From Xanthomonas rydalmerensis (GTDB lineage: Bacteria; Pseudomonadota; Gammaproteobacteria; Xanthomonadales; Xanthomonadaceae), in assembly GCF_033170385.1 (NCBI RefSeq), contig NZ_CP126170.1, positions 520,001 through 584,000 on the forward strand: 64,000 nt of DNA, given 5' to 3'. Numbering within the stretch: the first letter of the stretch is position 1; every line of letters begins with the position of its first letter. The position numbers and the translations under genes were made by a program. Positions 30,490 through 39,862 of this stretch are shown in pieces. The notes beneath the pieces are model-generated. The model was not told the DNA's origin, made no database searches, and saw only the letters and a list, made by a program, of their open reading frames with translations.

Positions 30490-31485
30490 CTAGTGCTGCG
30501 CTTCCGCTTCCACCTTGGCCGCGCGCGCGTAGCGTTGCGCGATCACCGCGCAGACGATCAGCTGGATCTGGTGGTAGATCATCACCGGCAGCACGATCGC
30601 GCCGAGGCTGCCGCTGGCGAACAGCACCTTGGCCATCGGCACGCCGGTGGCCAGGCTCTTCTTGGAGCCGCAGAACACGATCGGGATCTCGTCCTCGCGC
30701 GAAAAGCCCAGGCGCCGCGCGCCGAAGGTGATCAACGTCATCGCCAGCGCCAGGAGCACCGCGCCGACCACGGCGACGCCGAGCAGTGCCGGCAGCGGCG
30801 TCTTGTGCCACAGGCCTTCGACCACCGCCGCGCTGAACGCGGTGTACACCACCAGCAGGATGGTGCTCTGGTCGGTGTAGCGCAGCACCGCGCGGCGACG
30901 CTCGACCCAGCCGCCGATCCAGCGCTGCAGCAGGTGGCCGGCGACGAACGGCACCAGCAGTTGCAACATGATCTTGCCCATCGCCTCCAGCGGATTGGCA
31001 ATGGCGCTCTGTGCGTCGCTCAGCACGCCCATCAGCAGCGGCGTCAGGAACACCCCGAGCAGGCTCGACAGCGAGGCGCTGCACACCGCCGCCGGCACGT
31101 TGCCGCCGGCCATCGAGGTGAAGGCGATCGACGACTGCACCGTGGACGGCAGCGTGCACAGGAACAGCACGCCGATGTACAGGTCCGGGGTCAGCAGCCA
31201 GTGCGACAGCGGCTTGAACAGCAGGCCCAGCAGCGGGAACAGGATGAAGGTGGCGGCGAAGATGGTCAGGTGCAGGCGCCAGTGCAGCGCGCCGGCGACG
31301 ATGGCCTCACGCGACAGCCGTGCGCCATGCAGGAAGAACAGCGCGGCGATCGCCAGATCGGTGACCACGTCCATCACCGACGCCGCGCGTCCCTGCACCG
31401 GCAGCAGCGAGGCGAGCAGCACCGTGCACAGCAGCGCCAGGGTGAACGGTTCGATGCGCAGGCGCGCGAGCCAGGACTTGATCAT
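30490..31485 (-). CDS. Bile acid:sodium symporter (SBF) family transporter
   Basis: The 331-aa protein has about ten hydrophobic helices and matches the SBF/YfeH group. Visible signatures are ALFFLHGARLSREA, the TLPSTVQSSIAFTSMAGGN discontinuous helix and the late FCGSKKSLATGVPMA segment. Sodium-coupled uptake of an organic acid is expected from the family; bile acid itself is unlikely in a plant-associated bacterium. ATG 31485 is close to the only reasonable start. The gene is monocistronic and divergent from the lipase gene across 245 bases. Confidence 0.92.
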   Translation of the reverse strand: MIKSWLARLRIEPFTLALLCTVLLASLLPVQGRAASVMDVVTDLAIAALFFLHGARLSREAIVAGALHWRLHLTIFAATFILFPLLGLLFKPLSHWLLTPDLYIGVLFLCTLPSTVQSSIAFTSMAGGNVPAAVCSASLSSLLGVFLTPLLMGVLSDAQSAIANPLEAMGKIMLQLLVPFVAGHLLQRWIGGWVERRRAVLRYTDQSTILLVVYTAFSAAVVEGLWHKTPLPALLGVAVVGAVLLALAMTLITFGARRLGFSREDEIPIVFCGSKKSLATGVPMAKVLFASGSLGAIVLPVMIYHQIQLIVCAVIAQRYARAAKVEAEAQH

Positions 31486-31730
31486 GGGGGGAGTCGAGCG
31501 GCGGGAATGTGCATTTTAGGAAGCATGGCGCCCGCACGCGAATCCCGACGCACCGCGTAGACAACTCGCAGACATGTTGCGGTGCCAACCGCTTCGGTCA
31601 AATACGTGCGGCGGTGGCTTGCTAGATTGCCGCGACCCGGTCGATGAGGAGCGCGCCGGGCAGCCAGGCGCGCGTTGCGCGCGTGCGCTTCTTGCTCCTT
31701 CAGGCACTGCCACGGACTAGGAGCTTGCAC

Positions 31731-32939
31731 ATGCAATACGATCAGTATCAGACCGTTTTCGCGCTTTCGAGCCTGGCTAATTGGGTCAGCCACCGGCATG
31801 GCGTTGCGTCGGCGCTACAGGCCGACTATCAGCGTGTATTGCATGCGACGCTGGGTTCGGCACCGGCGCAGGCCGCGATCGGTACTTGGGATGTCGTGTG
31901 GGGGCCGCAAATCTGGCAGGCGAAGGACTCCGACCGCTCGGATAACGCGATGTTCGTCGCCAAGTCGAGCAACGTGGATGGCATTGCCGGCGATGTCTAT
32001 GTGGTGGCGATTTGCGCGACCAATCCTTCCTCGTTCTACGATTGGCTGGTGGAGGACTTCGACGTCTCCGCTACGGTCAAGTTCGCGAAGTACGACCCGT
32101 TGGCACCTACTCCACCGGTCGCGGCGGGCAAGCTGATTCTGTCGGAGACGCCGGTTATTTCGATGGGCACCGCCCTGGGTGTCTGGCACCTGCTCAACAT
32201 GGTGAGTCCCGCCTCGGCGGCCGCGCCCGGCACAACGCTCGACGCGTTCCTGAAAACCGTAGAGCAAAGCGGCGCGACAGTGGTCTTCACCGGGCATAGC
32301 CTGGGCGGCGCGTTGTCGCCGACCATGGCGACCTGGTTCAAGAGCAGAGGCATGCTCGCTGGCTGCAAGGATGTGTACTGCTATGCCACTGCTGGCGCCA
32401 CGCCCGGAAATGCGGCGTTCGCGGAGTTGTGCACACAGATGCTGCCGCCCCCGGCCATCGGCGCGAAGCCGTATCAGGCATGGAATCACGACCTGTGGAA
32501 TATGCTCGACGTGGTGCCGCATGCGTGGGCGCCGGAGATGCTGAGCGAGATCCCTCACATCTACGACAACGGACCGATTCCCGGCGTGGAAGCGTTTGTG
32601 TTCCTGGCCCGGATCAATGCGCTCGCTTCCGGCATTACCTATAGCCAGATCGCGAATCAATCCTTGCAGGGAACACGCAGCGGCTCACCGCCGACGGATA
32701 CATTCGAGTTTCTCAAGCAGATGGCAATCCAGCACGGAACCGCCTACCAAACGCTGATCGCCGATTGGCTGACGCCGGTCGTGTCGTTGGGTTACGCGCT
32801 GCGCAGTGCGGAGATCGATACCGATGCGTTGTTGCAGGTGCAGGCGACGCGTCTGGACGAGGCAGGTGCGGGCATCCGCGCGCTACAGGCAAAGGATCGT
32901 GCGGCGTTCACCGCTTCCACCGCCGCTGCGGGCGGCTGA
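31731..32939 (+). CDS. Class 3 lipase-like alpha/beta hydrolase
   Basis: The 402-aa protein has the lipase_3 nucleophile elbow VVFTGHSLGGALSP with Ser190. Asp and His partners are expected in the YATAGATPGN and HDLWNMLDVVPH regions. AGGAG nine bases before ATG 31731 (MQYDQYQTVFALSS) supports the start. No signal peptide is visible, so it is cytoplasmic or exported by another route. Codon use is less GC-biased than its neighbours (for example in the first 100 codons), hinting at recent transfer. Substrate unknown. Confidence 0.85.
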   Translation: MQYDQYQTVFALSSLANWVSHRHGVASALQADYQRVLHATLGSAPAQAAIGTWDVVWGPQIWQAKDSDRSDNAMFVAKSSNVDGIAGDVYVVAICATNPSSFYDWLVEDFDVSATVKFAKYDPLAPTPPVAAGKLILSETPVISMGTALGVWHLLNMVSPASAAAPGTTLDAFLKTVEQSGATVVFTGHSLGGALSPTMATWFKSRGMLAGCKDVYCYATAGATPGNAAFAELCTQMLPPPAIGAKPYQAWNHDLWNMLDVVPHAWAPEMLSEIPHIYDNGPIPGVEAFVFLARINALASGITYSQIANQSLQGTRSGSPPTDTFEFLKQMAIQHGTAYQTLIADWLTPVVSLGYALRSAEIDTDALLQVQATRLDEAGAGIRALQAKDRAAFTASTAAAGG

Positions 32940-33010
32940 TTGTGTTGACCGACGGCTGACTGCAGGGACGATGCCTGGCATCGCGCCGGCCACTTACGTT
33001 GCGTGGCTGG

Positions 33011-33033
33011 CGCCGATGCTTGGTGCATCGGCG
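33011..33033. repeat. Perfect 9-bp inverted repeat between lipase and dnaG
   Basis: CGCCGATGC and GCATCGGCG flank a 5-base loop in the 100-base gap between the convergent genes. No T-run follows in either direction, so it is not a classical terminator, though it may still stall or stabilise transcripts. Confidence 0.7.
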
Positions 33034-33041
33034 CGTCGCAG

Positions 33042-34784
33042 CTAATGCAGCCCCGCACGCGCCTTCAACAGTTCCCGCAACTCGTACTTGTCGGTCTCGT
33101 CCAGGCCTTGCGCGCGCTGCTTGGCCTGCAGTTCGTCCAGGCGCTGCTGCAACGTCTGCTTTTCCAACTGCACGACCACGTCGTGCAGCTCCTGGCGCCA
33201 GCTGGCGGTCTCGCCGGCGATCTCCTGCACCGCCAGCTTCTGCAGCGCGGCCAGTTCCTCGCGTTCGTGGAAGTGTTCGAGTAGCGCGCCGGTGGTGATT
33301 TCCGGGCGCGCATGCACGATCTGCAGCAGTTCGATCATCAGCTCGATGCCGGGCAGACGCAGGCCGGCGAACGGGTAGGGCGGCGGCAGGTCCAGCGCCA
33401 GCGACGGCGCCTGCAGCAGGCGCACGATCGCCTCGCGGACCAGGCTGCGCTTGTGCGCCGGGCGCGGCGCGCGCGGCGGTGGCCTGCTCGCCGCGGCTGT
33501 GGCGGCCGCCGGTGCGGCGGCGCCGATGCCGGTGAGTTCGGCCAGGCGCTGGCGCATCAGATCGCCGAAGGCGCCGTCGGGAATCTGCGCCAGCATCGGC
33601 CGCGCGCGTTCGGCCAGGCGTGCCTTGCCGTCGAGCGTGCCGAGGTTGATCTCGCGCGAGAGCTCGTCGAAGAAGAACTGCGACAGCGGCGTGGCCTGGA
33701 CCAGCCGCGCGTCGAAGGCCGCGGCGCCTTCCTTGCGCACGATGGTGTCCGGGTCCTCGCCGTCGGGCAGGAACAGGAAGAACGCCTGGCGCCCGTCCTT
33801 CATCCGCGGCAGCACCGATTCCAGCGCCTTCCAGCCGGCGCGACGGCCGGCGGCGTCGCCGTCGAAGCAGAAGAACACGTCCGGCGCGTTGCGGAACAAC
33901 AGTTCGGCGTGGTCCGGCGTGGTTGCGGTGCCCAGCGTCGCCACCGCCTGGGTGACGCCGAACTGGAACAGCGAGACCACGTCCATGTAGCCCTCGACCA
34001 CGATCAGCCGCTCGATCTTCTGGTTGGCCTGGCGCACCTGCCACAGGCCGTACAGTTCGCGGCCCTTGTGGAACAGCGCGGTCTCCGGCGAGTTCAGGTA
34101 CTTGGGGCCGTCGTCCTTGTCGAGCACGCGGCCGCCGAAGGCGATGACCCGGCCTCGGCGATCGAAGATCGGGAACATCACCCGATCGCGGAACTTGTCG
34201 TAGACGTGGCCGCGGTCGTTCTTGGAGAACAGCCCGGCGCGGTCCAGCAGCTTGAGCCGGCGCTCGTCGGTGCCCAGCGCGTCCTTGAGCGCGCTGTAGC
34301 CGTCCGGGGCGTAGCCGATCTGGAAGCGCGCGCGGTTCTCGGCGTCCACGCCGCGGCCGTCCAGGTAGGTGCGCGCCTTCTCGCTGCCGTCGAGCTGGCG
34401 CTGGAAGAACTTGGCCGCCGCTTCCAGCGCCGAGTACAGGTCGCGGTGGTCGTCGCCGGCGGCCTGGGCGGCGCCGCGCTGCTGGGCGTCGCGCGGGATT
34501 TCCATGCCGGCGCGCTTGGCCAGTTCGTCGACCGCGTCGAGGAATTCGAGGCGGTCGTAATTCATCAGGAAGCTGATCGCGGTGCCGTGCGCGCCGCAGC
34601 CGAAGCAGTGGTAGAACTGCTTGGTCGGCGACACCGTGAACGAGGCCGAGCGCTCGTCGTGGAACGGGCAGCGCGCCGCGTATTCCTTGCCCTGGCGCTT
34701 CAGCGGCACGCGCGTGCCGACCACCTCGACGATGTCGGTGCGGGCGAGCAGGTCGTCGATGAATGCGTCGGGGATGCGGGCCAT
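33042..34784 (-). CDS. dnaG: DNA primase
   Basis: The 580-aa primase makes RNA primers at the replication fork. The CHC2 zinc finger is intact (CPFHDERSASF then YHCFGCG), followed by the TOPRIM core (LIVVEGYMDVVSLFQ; FCFDGDAAGRRAG with the acidic metal residues) and a C-terminal helicase-binding region. ATG 34784 (MARIPDAF) is preferred over ATG 34790 two codons upstream. It lies downstream of rpsU and yqeY as in the classic macromolecular synthesis region, but a YihY-family gene is inserted before it and rpoD does not follow. Confidence 0.97.
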   Translation of the reverse strand: MARIPDAFIDDLLARTDIVEVVGTRVPLKRQGKEYAARCPFHDERSASFTVSPTKQFYHCFGCGAHGTAISFLMNYDRLEFLDAVDELAKRAGMEIPRDAQQRGAAQAAGDDHRDLYSALEAAAKFFQRQLDGSEKARTYLDGRGVDAENRARFQIGYAPDGYSALKDALGTDERRLKLLDRAGLFSKNDRGHVYDKFRDRVMFPIFDRRGRVIAFGGRVLDKDDGPKYLNSPETALFHKGRELYGLWQVRQANQKIERLIVVEGYMDVVSLFQFGVTQAVATLGTATTPDHAELLFRNAPDVFFCFDGDAAGRRAGWKALESVLPRMKDGRQAFFLFLPDGEDPDTIVRKEGAAAFDARLVQATPLSQFFFDELSREINLGTLDGKARLAERARPMLAQIPDGAFGDLMRQRLAELTGIGAAAPAAATAAASRPPPRAPRPAHKRSLVREAIVRLLQAPSLALDLPPPYPFAGLRLPGIELMIELLQIVHARPEITTGALLEHFHEREELAALQKLAVQEIAGETASWRQELHDVVVQLEKQTLQQRLDELQAKQRAQGLDETDKYELRELLKARAGLH

Positions 34785-34853
34785 CCGCATAGGATGCCAC
34801 GCGCGTGCGCCGTCACGCTGGGCGCGCGGCCTGCGCGGTTCAGCGCCGTGCGA

Positions 34854-35768
34854 TCAGGGCGTCGGTGGCGCCTGCGCGGCGCTGCGCGGGTCGATCCCGG
34901 CGGCGGTGAGCTTGCTGTGCGAGCGCAGGCGCTCGTCGATCACCGCGGTGATCAGCGCGCCGACGAAGAACACCACGGTGGCGTAGTAGATCCACACCAG
35001 CAGGATCACCAGCGCGCCCATCGAACCGTAGGCGCTGCCCGGCGCGGCGGTGGCGATGTACAGGCCGATCGCGTAGCGCCCGGCCACGAACAGGCAGGCG
35101 GTGATGGCGCCGCCGATGACCGCCTGGCGCCATTGCACCCGGCGGTCGGGCAGGTAGTGGTAGAGCACGGCGAAGGCCAACACGTAGATCGCCAGGGTCG
35201 AGATGTAGCCGACCGCCGGCAGCAGCGACGGCATCCGCGCGAACACCACCTGCAGCACGGTGGTCAGGATCATCGAGATCAGCAGCAGGAAGCCCAGGCC
35301 CAGCACCACGCCGAAGGAGAACACGCGCTTCTTCAGCCAGGCCAGGATGCCGTCCAGGCGCTGCTTGTCGGTGCGGAAGATCAGGTTCAGCGCATTCTGC
35401 AGCTGCGCGAACACCGCGGTGGCGCCGACGAACAGCAGCAGGGTGCTCCACAGGCCCGCCAGCGAGCCGACGTTGGGTTGGTTCTTGGCGTTGTCGATCA
35501 CCGTCTGCGCGACTTCGCGCGCGCCGTGGCCGGCCAGTTGCCCGATCTGTGCGATCAGCGCTTCCTGCGCCTGCGGATACAGCGAGGCGGTGAGCCACAG
35601 CAGCAGCACCAGCAGCGGCGCCAGCGACAGCAGCGCGTAGAACGACAGCGACGCCGCCTGGGTCATCACGTCGATCTCGACGAAGCGCCGCACCAGCGCG
35701 GCCGGCAGGCTCTGCTGCAGGCGGTCGAGATGTTTGTGCAGGCGATCGGACGACAGGGGCAGGGACAT
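34854..35768 (-). CDS. YihY/BrkB family inner membrane protein
   Basis: The 304-aa protein has about six hydrophobic helices and the family pattern: MTQAASLSFYALLSLAPLLV near the N-terminus, the TLLLFVGATAVFAQLQNALN segment and YGSMGALVILLVWIYYATVV late. YihY proteins were once misnamed ribonuclease BN; their function is not established. The C-terminus (about 20 residues) is Ala/Pro-rich. ATG 35768 is preferred over the longer frame that crosses yqeY. It lies between yqeY and dnaG on the same strand. Confidence 0.9.
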   Translation of the reverse strand: MSLPLSSDRLHKHLDRLQQSLPAALVRRFVEIDVMTQAASLSFYALLSLAPLLVLLLWLTASLYPQAQEALIAQIGQLAGHGAREVAQTVIDNAKNQPNVGSLAGLWSTLLLFVGATAVFAQLQNALNLIFRTDKQRLDGILAWLKKRVFSFGVVLGLGFLLLISMILTTVLQVVFARMPSLLPAVGYISTLAIYVLAFAVLYHYLPDRRVQWRQAVIGGAITACLFVAGRYAIGLYIATAAPGSAYGSMGALVILLVWIYYATVVFFVGALITAVIDERLRSHSKLTAAGIDPRSAAQAPPTP

Positions 35769-35908
35769 GGGCGCGGACCTTCGGCGCGCGGCGTCGCAAC
35801 GCCAGTCCCGCACTGCGCGCTGAAAGAGTGCGCGGGCTTGCCGGGCGTTGTAGCAGCCCGGCGTCGAAAGGCGGGTGAAACCCGCCGTCCGCGAGTCCGG
35901 CAGTCCGG

Positions 35909-36355
35909 TCAGCCTGCCAGCTGCTGCTTGACCAGCACCGACACCTGGCCCATGTCGGCCTTGCCGGCCAACATCGGCTTGAGCACGCCCATCAGCTTGC
36001 CCATGTCGGCCGGGCTGGCGGCGCCGGTCTGCGCGATGGCCGCCTGGATCGCGGCGACGATCTCGGCTTCGCCCATCTTGCTCGGCAGGTAGCGCTCGAT
36101 CACCACGATCTCCTCGCGCTCCACCTTGGCCAGGTCGTCGCGGCCGGCGGCCTCGTACTGGCTCACCGAGTCCTTGCGCTGCTTGACCATCTTGTCCATC
36201 ACCGCGATCACCGCGGCGTCGTCCATTTCCACGCGCTCGTCCACTTCCTTCTGCTTGATCGCGGCGTTGATCAGCCGGATCACGCCCAGGCTGTGCTTGT
36301 CGCCGGACTTCATCGCGGCCTTCATGTCGTCGGTGAGCTGCTGCTTGAGGGTCAT
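35909..36355 (-). CDS. GatB/YqeY domain protein
   Basis: The 148-aa soluble helical protein has the YqeY pattern: LKQQLTDDMKAAMKSGDK at the N-terminus, LGVIRLINAAIKQKE, and the C-terminal DMGKLMGVLKPMLAGKAD, which resembles the tRNA-binding tail of GatB. Its function is unproven; a role linked to tRNA amidation or translation is suggested by the domain. GGAG eight bases upstream supports ATG 36355. It follows rpsU by 250 bases with a terminator between them. Confidence 0.92.
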   Translation of the reverse strand: MTLKQQLTDDMKAAMKSGDKHSLGVIRLINAAIKQKEVDERVEMDDAAVIAVMDKMVKQRKDSVSQYEAAGRDDLAKVEREEIVVIERYLPSKMGEAEIVAAIQAAIAQTGAASPADMGKLMGVLKPMLAGKADMGQVSVLVKQQLAG

Positions 36356-36511
36356 GAGGGGCTCCACAGGGATAGAGAAAAGGGGAAGGGCATTCTAGGC
36401 AGGCGCGCTGGCGTGGGCCGTGTGGCCGAGGCGGCATACGGGCGCCGAGGGAACAGGTGCGCGACCGGGATCCCGCGCAGGGCGGAGCGCCTGGTCAAAA
36501 CCGCAGACGCA

Positions 36512-36547
36512 CAAAAAGCCGGCGACGCTTGCGCGTGCCGGCTTCGT
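36512..36547 (-). terminator. Terminator downstream of rpsU
   Basis: Read on the minus strand, AAGCCGGC and GCCGGCTT enclose an inner CACGCGCAAGCGT pairing, followed by a T-run. It would end or attenuate the rpsU transcript before yqeY and dnaG, giving the much higher ribosomal protein output expected. Confidence 0.85.
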
Positions 36548-36603
36548 GGGCTTACCGTAGCGGATGCCGAAACCGGCACACCCGCTACCGCAGGCCGCGA
36601 TCC

Positions 36604-36819
36604 TCAGTACAGACGCTGGCGCTTGGTGACGTCGCGCGAGGTGCGACGCAGCTGGCGCTTCACCGCGGCAGCGGCCTTGCGCTTGCGTTCCTGGGTCGGC
36701 TTTTCGTAGAACTCGCGCTTGCGGGTTTCGGCCAGCACGCCGGCCTTTTCGCAGGTGCGCTTGAAGCGACGGAGCGCAAACTCGAAGGGCTCGTTCTCGC
36801 GGACTTTAACGCTGGGCAT
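36604..36819 (-). CDS. rpsU: 30S ribosomal protein S21
   Basis: The 71-aa basic protein begins [20 protein letters not shown] and carries the S21 pattern through [21 protein letters not shown]21 helps mRNA binding by the small ribosomal subunit. GGAGA seven bases upstream fixes ATG 36819. It is divergent from tsaD, an arrangement conserved in many gammaproteobacteria, and has its own promoter and terminator. Confidence 0.98.
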   Translation of the reverse strand: MPSVKVRENEPFEFALRRFKRTCEKAGVLAETRKREFYEKPTQERKRKAAAAVKRQLRRTSRDVTKRQRLY

Positions 36820-36868
36820 GGAATCTCCGGGACACAATGGTGACCGGGTCACGCCCGGCGAGCCGCAC

Positions 36869-36896
36869 ATTATAGCGACAGTTTTCGCGGCTGCAA
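36869..36896 (-). promoter_or_regulatory. Sigma-70 promoter of rpsU
   Basis: On the minus strand TTGCAG and a perfect TATAAT are spaced 16 bases apart, placing transcription start about 40 bases before the rpsU ATG. It lies in the tsaD-rpsU divergent gap. Confidence 0.8.
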
Positions 36897-36941
36897 GCAC
36901 CCCGTTTGGCCTGCCGCCGATTCGGCCGCACAATGCAGCGT

Positions 36942-38024
36942 ATGAACGTTCTTGGCATTGAATCCAGTTGTGACGAAACCGGCGTCGCCGTCTACGACAC
37001 CAGCCGCTCAGGGGCGGCCGCGCTGCGCGCGCACGCACTGTATAGCCAGATCGCGCTGCACGCCGAGTACGGCGGGGTGGTGCCGGAGCTGGCCAGCCGC
37101 GACCACGTGCGCAAGCTGCTGCCGCTGATCCGCCAGACCCTGGCCGAGGCCGGCCTGCAGGTGCGCGACCTGGACGGGGTGGCCTATACCGCCGGCCCGG
37201 GCCTGGTCGGCGCGCTGCTGGTCGGTGCCGGCGTGGCGCGGGCCCTGGCCTGGGCGCTGGAGGTGCCAGCGATCGGCGTGCACCACATGGAAGGCCACCT
37301 GCTGGCGCCGCTGATGGAGGATCCGGACCCGGTGCACGGGGCGCCGGCGCCGCCGTTCGTGGCGCTGCTGGTGTCCGGCGGCCACACCCAGTTGATCGCG
37401 GTGGAGGCCATCGGCCGCTATCGCCTGCTCGGCGAGACCCTGGACGATGCGGCCGGCGAGGCCTTCGACAAGACCGCCAAGCTGATGGGCCTGCCGTATC
37501 CAGGCGGCCCGCAACTGGCGGCGCTGGCCACCCAGGGCACCCCGGGACGGTTCCGCTTCGCCCGGCCGATGACCGACCGGCCCGGCCTGGACTTCAGCTT
37601 TTCCGGGCTCAAGACCCAGGTGCTGCTGGCCTGGCGCGACAGCGACCAGTCCGAGGCGGTGCGCGCCGACATCGCCCGCGGTTTCGAGGATGCGGTGGTG
37701 GACACGCTGGCGATCAAGTGCGAGCGCGCGCTGGAGGCGGCCGGCAGCGACACCATCGTGGTGGCCGGCGGCGTCGGCGCCAATCTGCGCCTGCGCGCCA
37801 AGCTGCAGGCGATGGCGCAGGCGCGCGGCGGCCGCGCCTGCTTCCCGCGCCCGGCGCTGTGCACCGACAACGGCGCGATGATCGCCTTCGCCGGCGCCCT
37901 GCGCCTGCAGTCCGGGCTGCACGACGCCGCATCCGCGGTGCAGGTGACGCCGCGCTGGGACATGGCCACGCTGCCGCCGTTGGCGGCGGCGCGAGATTCG
38001 GGAGTGGGGATTGGGGATTCGTAA
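36942..38024 (+). CDS. tsaD: tRNA threonylcarbamoyladenosine synthase subunit TsaD
   Basis: The 360-aa protein makes the essential t6A37 modification of ANN-reading tRNAs with TsaB, TsaC and TsaE. It has the ASKHA-fold start [19 protein letters not shown], the metal-binding HHMEGH histidines, VSGGHTQL and the late [17 protein letters not shown] 36942 is preferred; an in-frame ATG 36933 exists. The last eleven residues ([10 protein letters not shown]) are encoded by a heptamer repeat of the kind otherwise found between genes, so this tail is probably not ancestral. Divergent from rpsU; folB follows after 90 bases. Confidence 0.96.
   Translation: MNVLGIESSCDETGVAVYDTSRSGAAALRAHALYSQIALHAEYGGVVPELASRDHVRKLLPLIRQTLAEAGLQVRDLDGVAYTAGPGLVGALLVGAGVARALAWALEVPAIGVHHMEGHLLAPLMEDPDPVHGAPAPPFVALLVSGGHTQLIAVEAIGRYRLLGETLDDAAGEAFDKTAKLMGLPYPGGPQLAALATQGTPGRFRFARPMTDRPGLDFSFSGLKTQVLLAWRDSDQSEAVRADIARGFEDAVVDTLAIKCERALEAAGSDTIVVAGGVGANLRLRAKLQAMAQARGGRACFPRPALCTDNGAMIAFAGALRLQSGLHDAASAVQVTPRWDMATLPPLAAARDSGVGIGDS
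37996..38021. repeat. GGGATTC heptamer patch inside the end of tsaD
   Basis: Units like ATTCGGGAGTGGGGATTGGG form the final codons of tsaD. A reverse-complement patch lies at 38078-38105, so the two could pair across the tsaD-folB gap. Confidence 0.75.
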
Positions 38025-38077
38025 CGCGGCTCCGCTCCTGCCTCTACTTTTGCTTTGCTTTCGCCTTTCGCTCTTAC

Positions 38078-38105
38078 CATTCCCCAATCCCCATTCCCCA
38101 ATCCC
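38078..38105. repeat. CCCCAAT heptamer patch before folB
   Basis: ATTCCCCAATCCCCATTCCC repeats just before the folB start and is the inverse of the patch ending tsaD. It occupies the place where a ribosome binding site would be expected; only GGCTCCTC remains. Confidence 0.75.
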
Positions 38106-38113
38106 GGCTCCTC

Positions 38114-38467
38114 ATGGATAAAGTCTTCATCGAAGGTCTGGAAATCGACGCGCTGATCGGCATCTACGATTGGGAGCGGCGGATCCGGCAGACGCTGCGC
38201 TTCGATCTGGAAATGGGCTTCGACAACCGCAAGCCCGCGGCCAGCGACGACATCGCCGACACGCTCAACTACAAGGCGGTGAGCAAGCGCCTGGTGCAAC
38301 TGGTCGAGCAGTCCGGCTACGGCCTGGTCGAGACCCTGGCCGAGCGTTGCGCGGCGGCGGTGCTGGACGAGTTCGACGTGCAGTGGCTGCGGCTGAAGCT
38401 GAGCAAGCCGGGCGCGGTGCGCGGGGCGCAGGCGGTGGGGGTCATCATCGAGCGCAGCCGCGCATGA
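38114..38467 (+). CDS. folB: Dihydroneopterin aldolase
   Basis: The 117-aa enzyme cleaves 7,8-dihydroneopterin to 6-hydroxymethyl-dihydropterin in folate synthesis. It starts MDKVFIEGLEIDALIGIYDW and contains the FolB pattern: DTLNYKAVSKRLVQLVEQS, then LVETLAER with the catalytic-pocket Glu, and KLSKPGAVRGAQ with the active-site Lys. ATG 38114 follows the heptamer patch without a clear ribosome binding site. Its stop overlaps the channel gene start by four bases. Confidence 0.95.
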   Translation: MDKVFIEGLEIDALIGIYDWERRIRQTLRFDLEMGFDNRKPAASDDIADTLNYKAVSKRLVQLVEQSGYGLVETLAERCAAAVLDEFDVQWLRLKLSKPGAVRGAQAVGVIIERSRA

Positions 38468-39783
38468 GGGTGCAGGCGTTGTCGCCGTTCGCCAGCGCCG
38501 CGCCGACGGCGGCGCCCGGCGCGAACTTCTTCGCCCACCTGCAGCACACGCTGGCGCCGTACCCCTGGGCCTACGACGCGATGGTGATCGCGGCGCTGCT
38601 GCTGGCGGCGTGGCTGGCCAACTGGGTGACCAAGCGGATCCTGCTGCGCGGGCTGCGGCGGGCGCTGCGCGCCACCGTGCTCAGCGACAAGGAGGTGAAG
38701 CTGAGCGTGATCCCGCGCCTGGCCAACGTGATCCCGGCATTGGTGCTGTCGCTGGGCATCGGCGCGATGCCGCACCTGCCGGCGGCGATGGTCAGCGTGG
38801 TGCGCAACGTCTGCGCCGCCTTCATCGTGCTGACCGTGGCGCTGGCGGTGTCGCGCGTGCTGGACCTGCTCAACCACGTCTACGAGCGGCGCCCGGATGC
38901 GCACAACAAGCCGATCAAGGGCTACATGCAGTTGCTCAAGATCGTGCTCGGCGTGGTCGCGGCGGTGCTGATGGTGTCGGTGCTGGTCGACAAGTCGCCG
39001 GTGATCCTGCTGTCGGGCGTGGGCGCGATGATGGCGGTGCTGATCCTGGTGTTCCAGGACACCCTGCTGTCGCTGGTGGCCAGCGTCACCATCAGTTCCA
39101 ACGACATGGTCCGTGTCGGTGACTGGATCGAGATGCCGCAGCAGAACGCCGACGGCGACGTGATCGATATCGCGCTGCATACGGTCAAGGTCCAGAACTG
39201 GGACAAGACCATCACCACCATCCCGACCAAGAAGCTGATCAGCGACTCGTTCAAGAACTGGCGCGGGATGAGCGAGGCTGGCGGGCGCCGGATCAAGCGC
39301 GCGCTGTACCTGGACCAGCACAGCGTGCGCTTCCTCGACGCCGCCGAGATCGAGCAGATGCGGCAGTTGACCGTGCTGCGCGAGTACATCGACCGCAAGC
39401 GCGACGAGATCGGCGCCTGGAACGGGGCGCTGGCCGAGCGTGGGGTGGCGCCGATCAACGGCCGCCGGATCACCAACCTCGGCACCTTCCGCGCCTACGT
39501 CGAGCACTACCTGCGCGCCAGCCCGCACGTGCGCCAGGACATGACCCTGCTGGTGCGGCAACTGGAGCCCGGCGCCAACGGCCTGCCGCTGGAGCTGTAC
39601 TGCTTCGCCAACGACACCCGCTGGGCGATGTACGAGCAGATCCAGGCGGACCTGTTCGACCACCTGCTGGCGATCCTGCCCAACTTCGACCTGCGCGTGT
39701 TCCAGGCCTCCAGCGACGCCATGTTCATGGACAGCGCACGCATCCGCCGCGCCCCGGACGCCGTGCCGCCGCCGTCCGCTTGA
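38464..39783 (+). CDS. Mechanosensitive ion channel of the MscS superfamily (YbdG-like)
   Basis: The 439-aa protein has about five N-terminal helices, the MscS pore and beta domain (ILVFQDTLLSLVASVTISSN, then MVRVGDWIEMP) and a large cytoplasmic region with TIPTKKLISDSFKNW. The layout and length fit the YbdG group, which releases solutes on osmotic downshock. It overlaps folB by ATGA, so it is translated with a folate gene, a combination with no obvious shared function. Confidence 0.92.
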   Translation: MRVQALSPFASAAPTAAPGANFFAHLQHTLAPYPWAYDAMVIAALLLAAWLANWVTKRILLRGLRRALRATVLSDKEVKLSVIPRLANVIPALVLSLGIGAMPHLPAAMVSVVRNVCAAFIVLTVALAVSRVLDLLNHVYERRPDAHNKPIKGYMQLLKIVLGVVAAVLMVSVLVDKSPVILLSGVGAMMAVLILVFQDTLLSLVASVTISSNDMVRVGDWIEMPQQNADGDVIDIALHTVKVQNWDKTITTIPTKKLISDSFKNWRGMSEAGGRRIKRALYLDQHSVRFLDAAEIEQMRQLTVLREYIDRKRDEIGAWNGALAERGVAPINGRRITNLGTFRAYVEHYLRASPHVRQDMTLLVRQLEPGANGLPLELYCFANDTRWAMYEQIQADLFDHLLAILPNFDLRVFQASSDAMFMDSARIRRAPDAVPPPSA

Positions 39784-39862
39784 CGGCCGTCACGTCTGCG
39801 GGCATGTTGCGGGACAACATGCCGGCGCTTCTCGCCGCCGGCCCGCAGCAACAAGGGGCGCG

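Noticed and set aside
33011..33033. The 9-bp inverted repeat as terminator of dnaG or the lipase gene
   Set aside because: No T-run on either side; kept only as an inverted repeat.
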